Positions 63,801 to 64,000 of a stretch of 64,000 nucleotides of DNA are shown in pieces. Location of the stretch: assembly GCA_028386065.3 (NCBI GenBank), contig JAKUCV010004478.1:5712-69711 (forward strand), written 5' to 3'. The notes below the pieces were generated by a model. That model worked only from the letters and a program-made list of their open reading frames with translations. It was not told where the DNA came from and did not search any database. This DNA is from Turnera subulata. Its lineage: Eukaryota; Streptophyta; Magnoliopsida; Malpighiales; Passifloraceae. Both the position numbers and the translations under genes were made by a program. The stretch's first letter is position 1, and each line of letters starts with the position of its first letter.

Positions 63801-64000
63801 GCTCTGCTATGCGCCCAAGGTGAACCAGAGCTGCGGCCGACTATGCGCCGTGTAGTCCTCTTGTTATCCAAGAAACCTAGCACCCTAGAAGAACCAACTA
63901 GGCCCGGGGTTCCTGGTTCTAGATACAGAAGATCCCGCCGGCCCCCGGCCCCCGGAATGTCATCAACAGCCGGAACATCAACCACTGCCGGAACATCAAC
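60897..64000 (+). CDS. Receptor-like cytoplasmic kinase of the CRK/DUF26-kinase clade (At1g70740-like), 3' end cut off
   Basis: Six exons are visible: 60897-60960, 61052-61191, 61503-61713, 62546-62780, 62888-63041 and 63702 to the window edge. They give 367 residues with the frame still open. The kinase is complete in its key parts: P-loop GEGGFGPVY (59-67), lysine in IAVKK (80), HRDIKASN with catalytic Asp177, DFG at 195-197 and GYMAPEY near 218. Sequence is closest to the cysteine-rich receptor kinases, but there is no signal peptide, DUF26 ectodomain or membrane span. The protein begins with a short basic segment ([20 protein letters not shown]) and should be cytoplasmic or membrane-peripheral. 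The visible C-terminus becomes proline-, arginine- and serine/threonine-rich, with a repeating STAGTST-like motif where the window ends. Substrate is unknown. Confidence 0.9.

Noticed and set aside
1..64000. CRISPR arrays, bacterial operons, rRNA genes, plasmid or phage features
   Set aside because: None seen. Intron-rich genes and plant gene families place the window in a plant nuclear genome.

Overview
This window is nuclear DNA from a flowering plant, very probably a core eudicot. The evidence is multi-exon genes with GT-AG introns, T/A-rich intergenic DNA full of microsatellites, two nuclear genes for the chloroplast NDH complex, a DELLA gibberellin repressor, a tRNA-derived SINE, hAT-type and LINE-type footprints, and a fragment of an endogenous plant pararetrovirus. 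I cannot name the species.

Layout, left to right. 1-5.7 kb has no convincing gene but holds old duplications. 5.7-7.3 kb is a small DUF7054-type gene with a long leader whose first AUG opens a 47-codon upstream ORF that I recognise as a conserved-peptide uORF. 7.3-15.9 kb is gene-poor. 15.9-17.7 kb is an intact single-exon DELLA gene (minus strand). 17.7-25.7 kb is an 8 kb gene-free, divergent interval with a hAT-like MITE. 25.7-46 kb is the gene-dense core: a TMEM214-like membrane protein (+), NdhL (-), an armadillo-repeat protein (+), CRR3 (+), an antisense pararetrovirus capsid fragment, and an ANTH-domain clathrin-assembly protein (+). 46-52.9 kb is intergenic with a SINE. 52.9-56.3 kb is a myosin-binding (GTD-binding/DUF593) membrane protein with an internal 15-residue tandem repeat. 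56.3-60.9 kb is intergenic. 60.9 kb to the right edge is a receptor-like cytoplasmic kinase that runs off the window.

Exon structures were built by hand from GT/AG sites that keep the reading frame. The two exons of NdhL nearest its start are too short to stand out as ORFs. From memory, gene content and order combine two Arabidopsis blocks: At1g70740-At1g70780 / At1g23150-At1g23180 (kinase, myosin-binding protein, NdhL, TMEM214-like, uORF gene, ARM) and At2g01570-At2g01600 / At1g14910-At1g14920 (DELLA, CRR3, ANTH). The window would then preserve an order that Arabidopsis has split between homeologous segments.

Functionally, NdhL and CRR3 both serve the thylakoid NDH complex and sit about 6 kb apart. 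The other genes are unrelated housekeeping and signalling functions: gibberellin response, clathrin-mediated endocytosis, myosin-linked trafficking, ER/membrane biology and kinase signalling. The least ordinary signals are the peptide uORF, the viral fragment facing the ANTH promoter, a 51-base C run two bases after a stop codon, and several extremely short poly(A) insertions flanked by target-site duplications.
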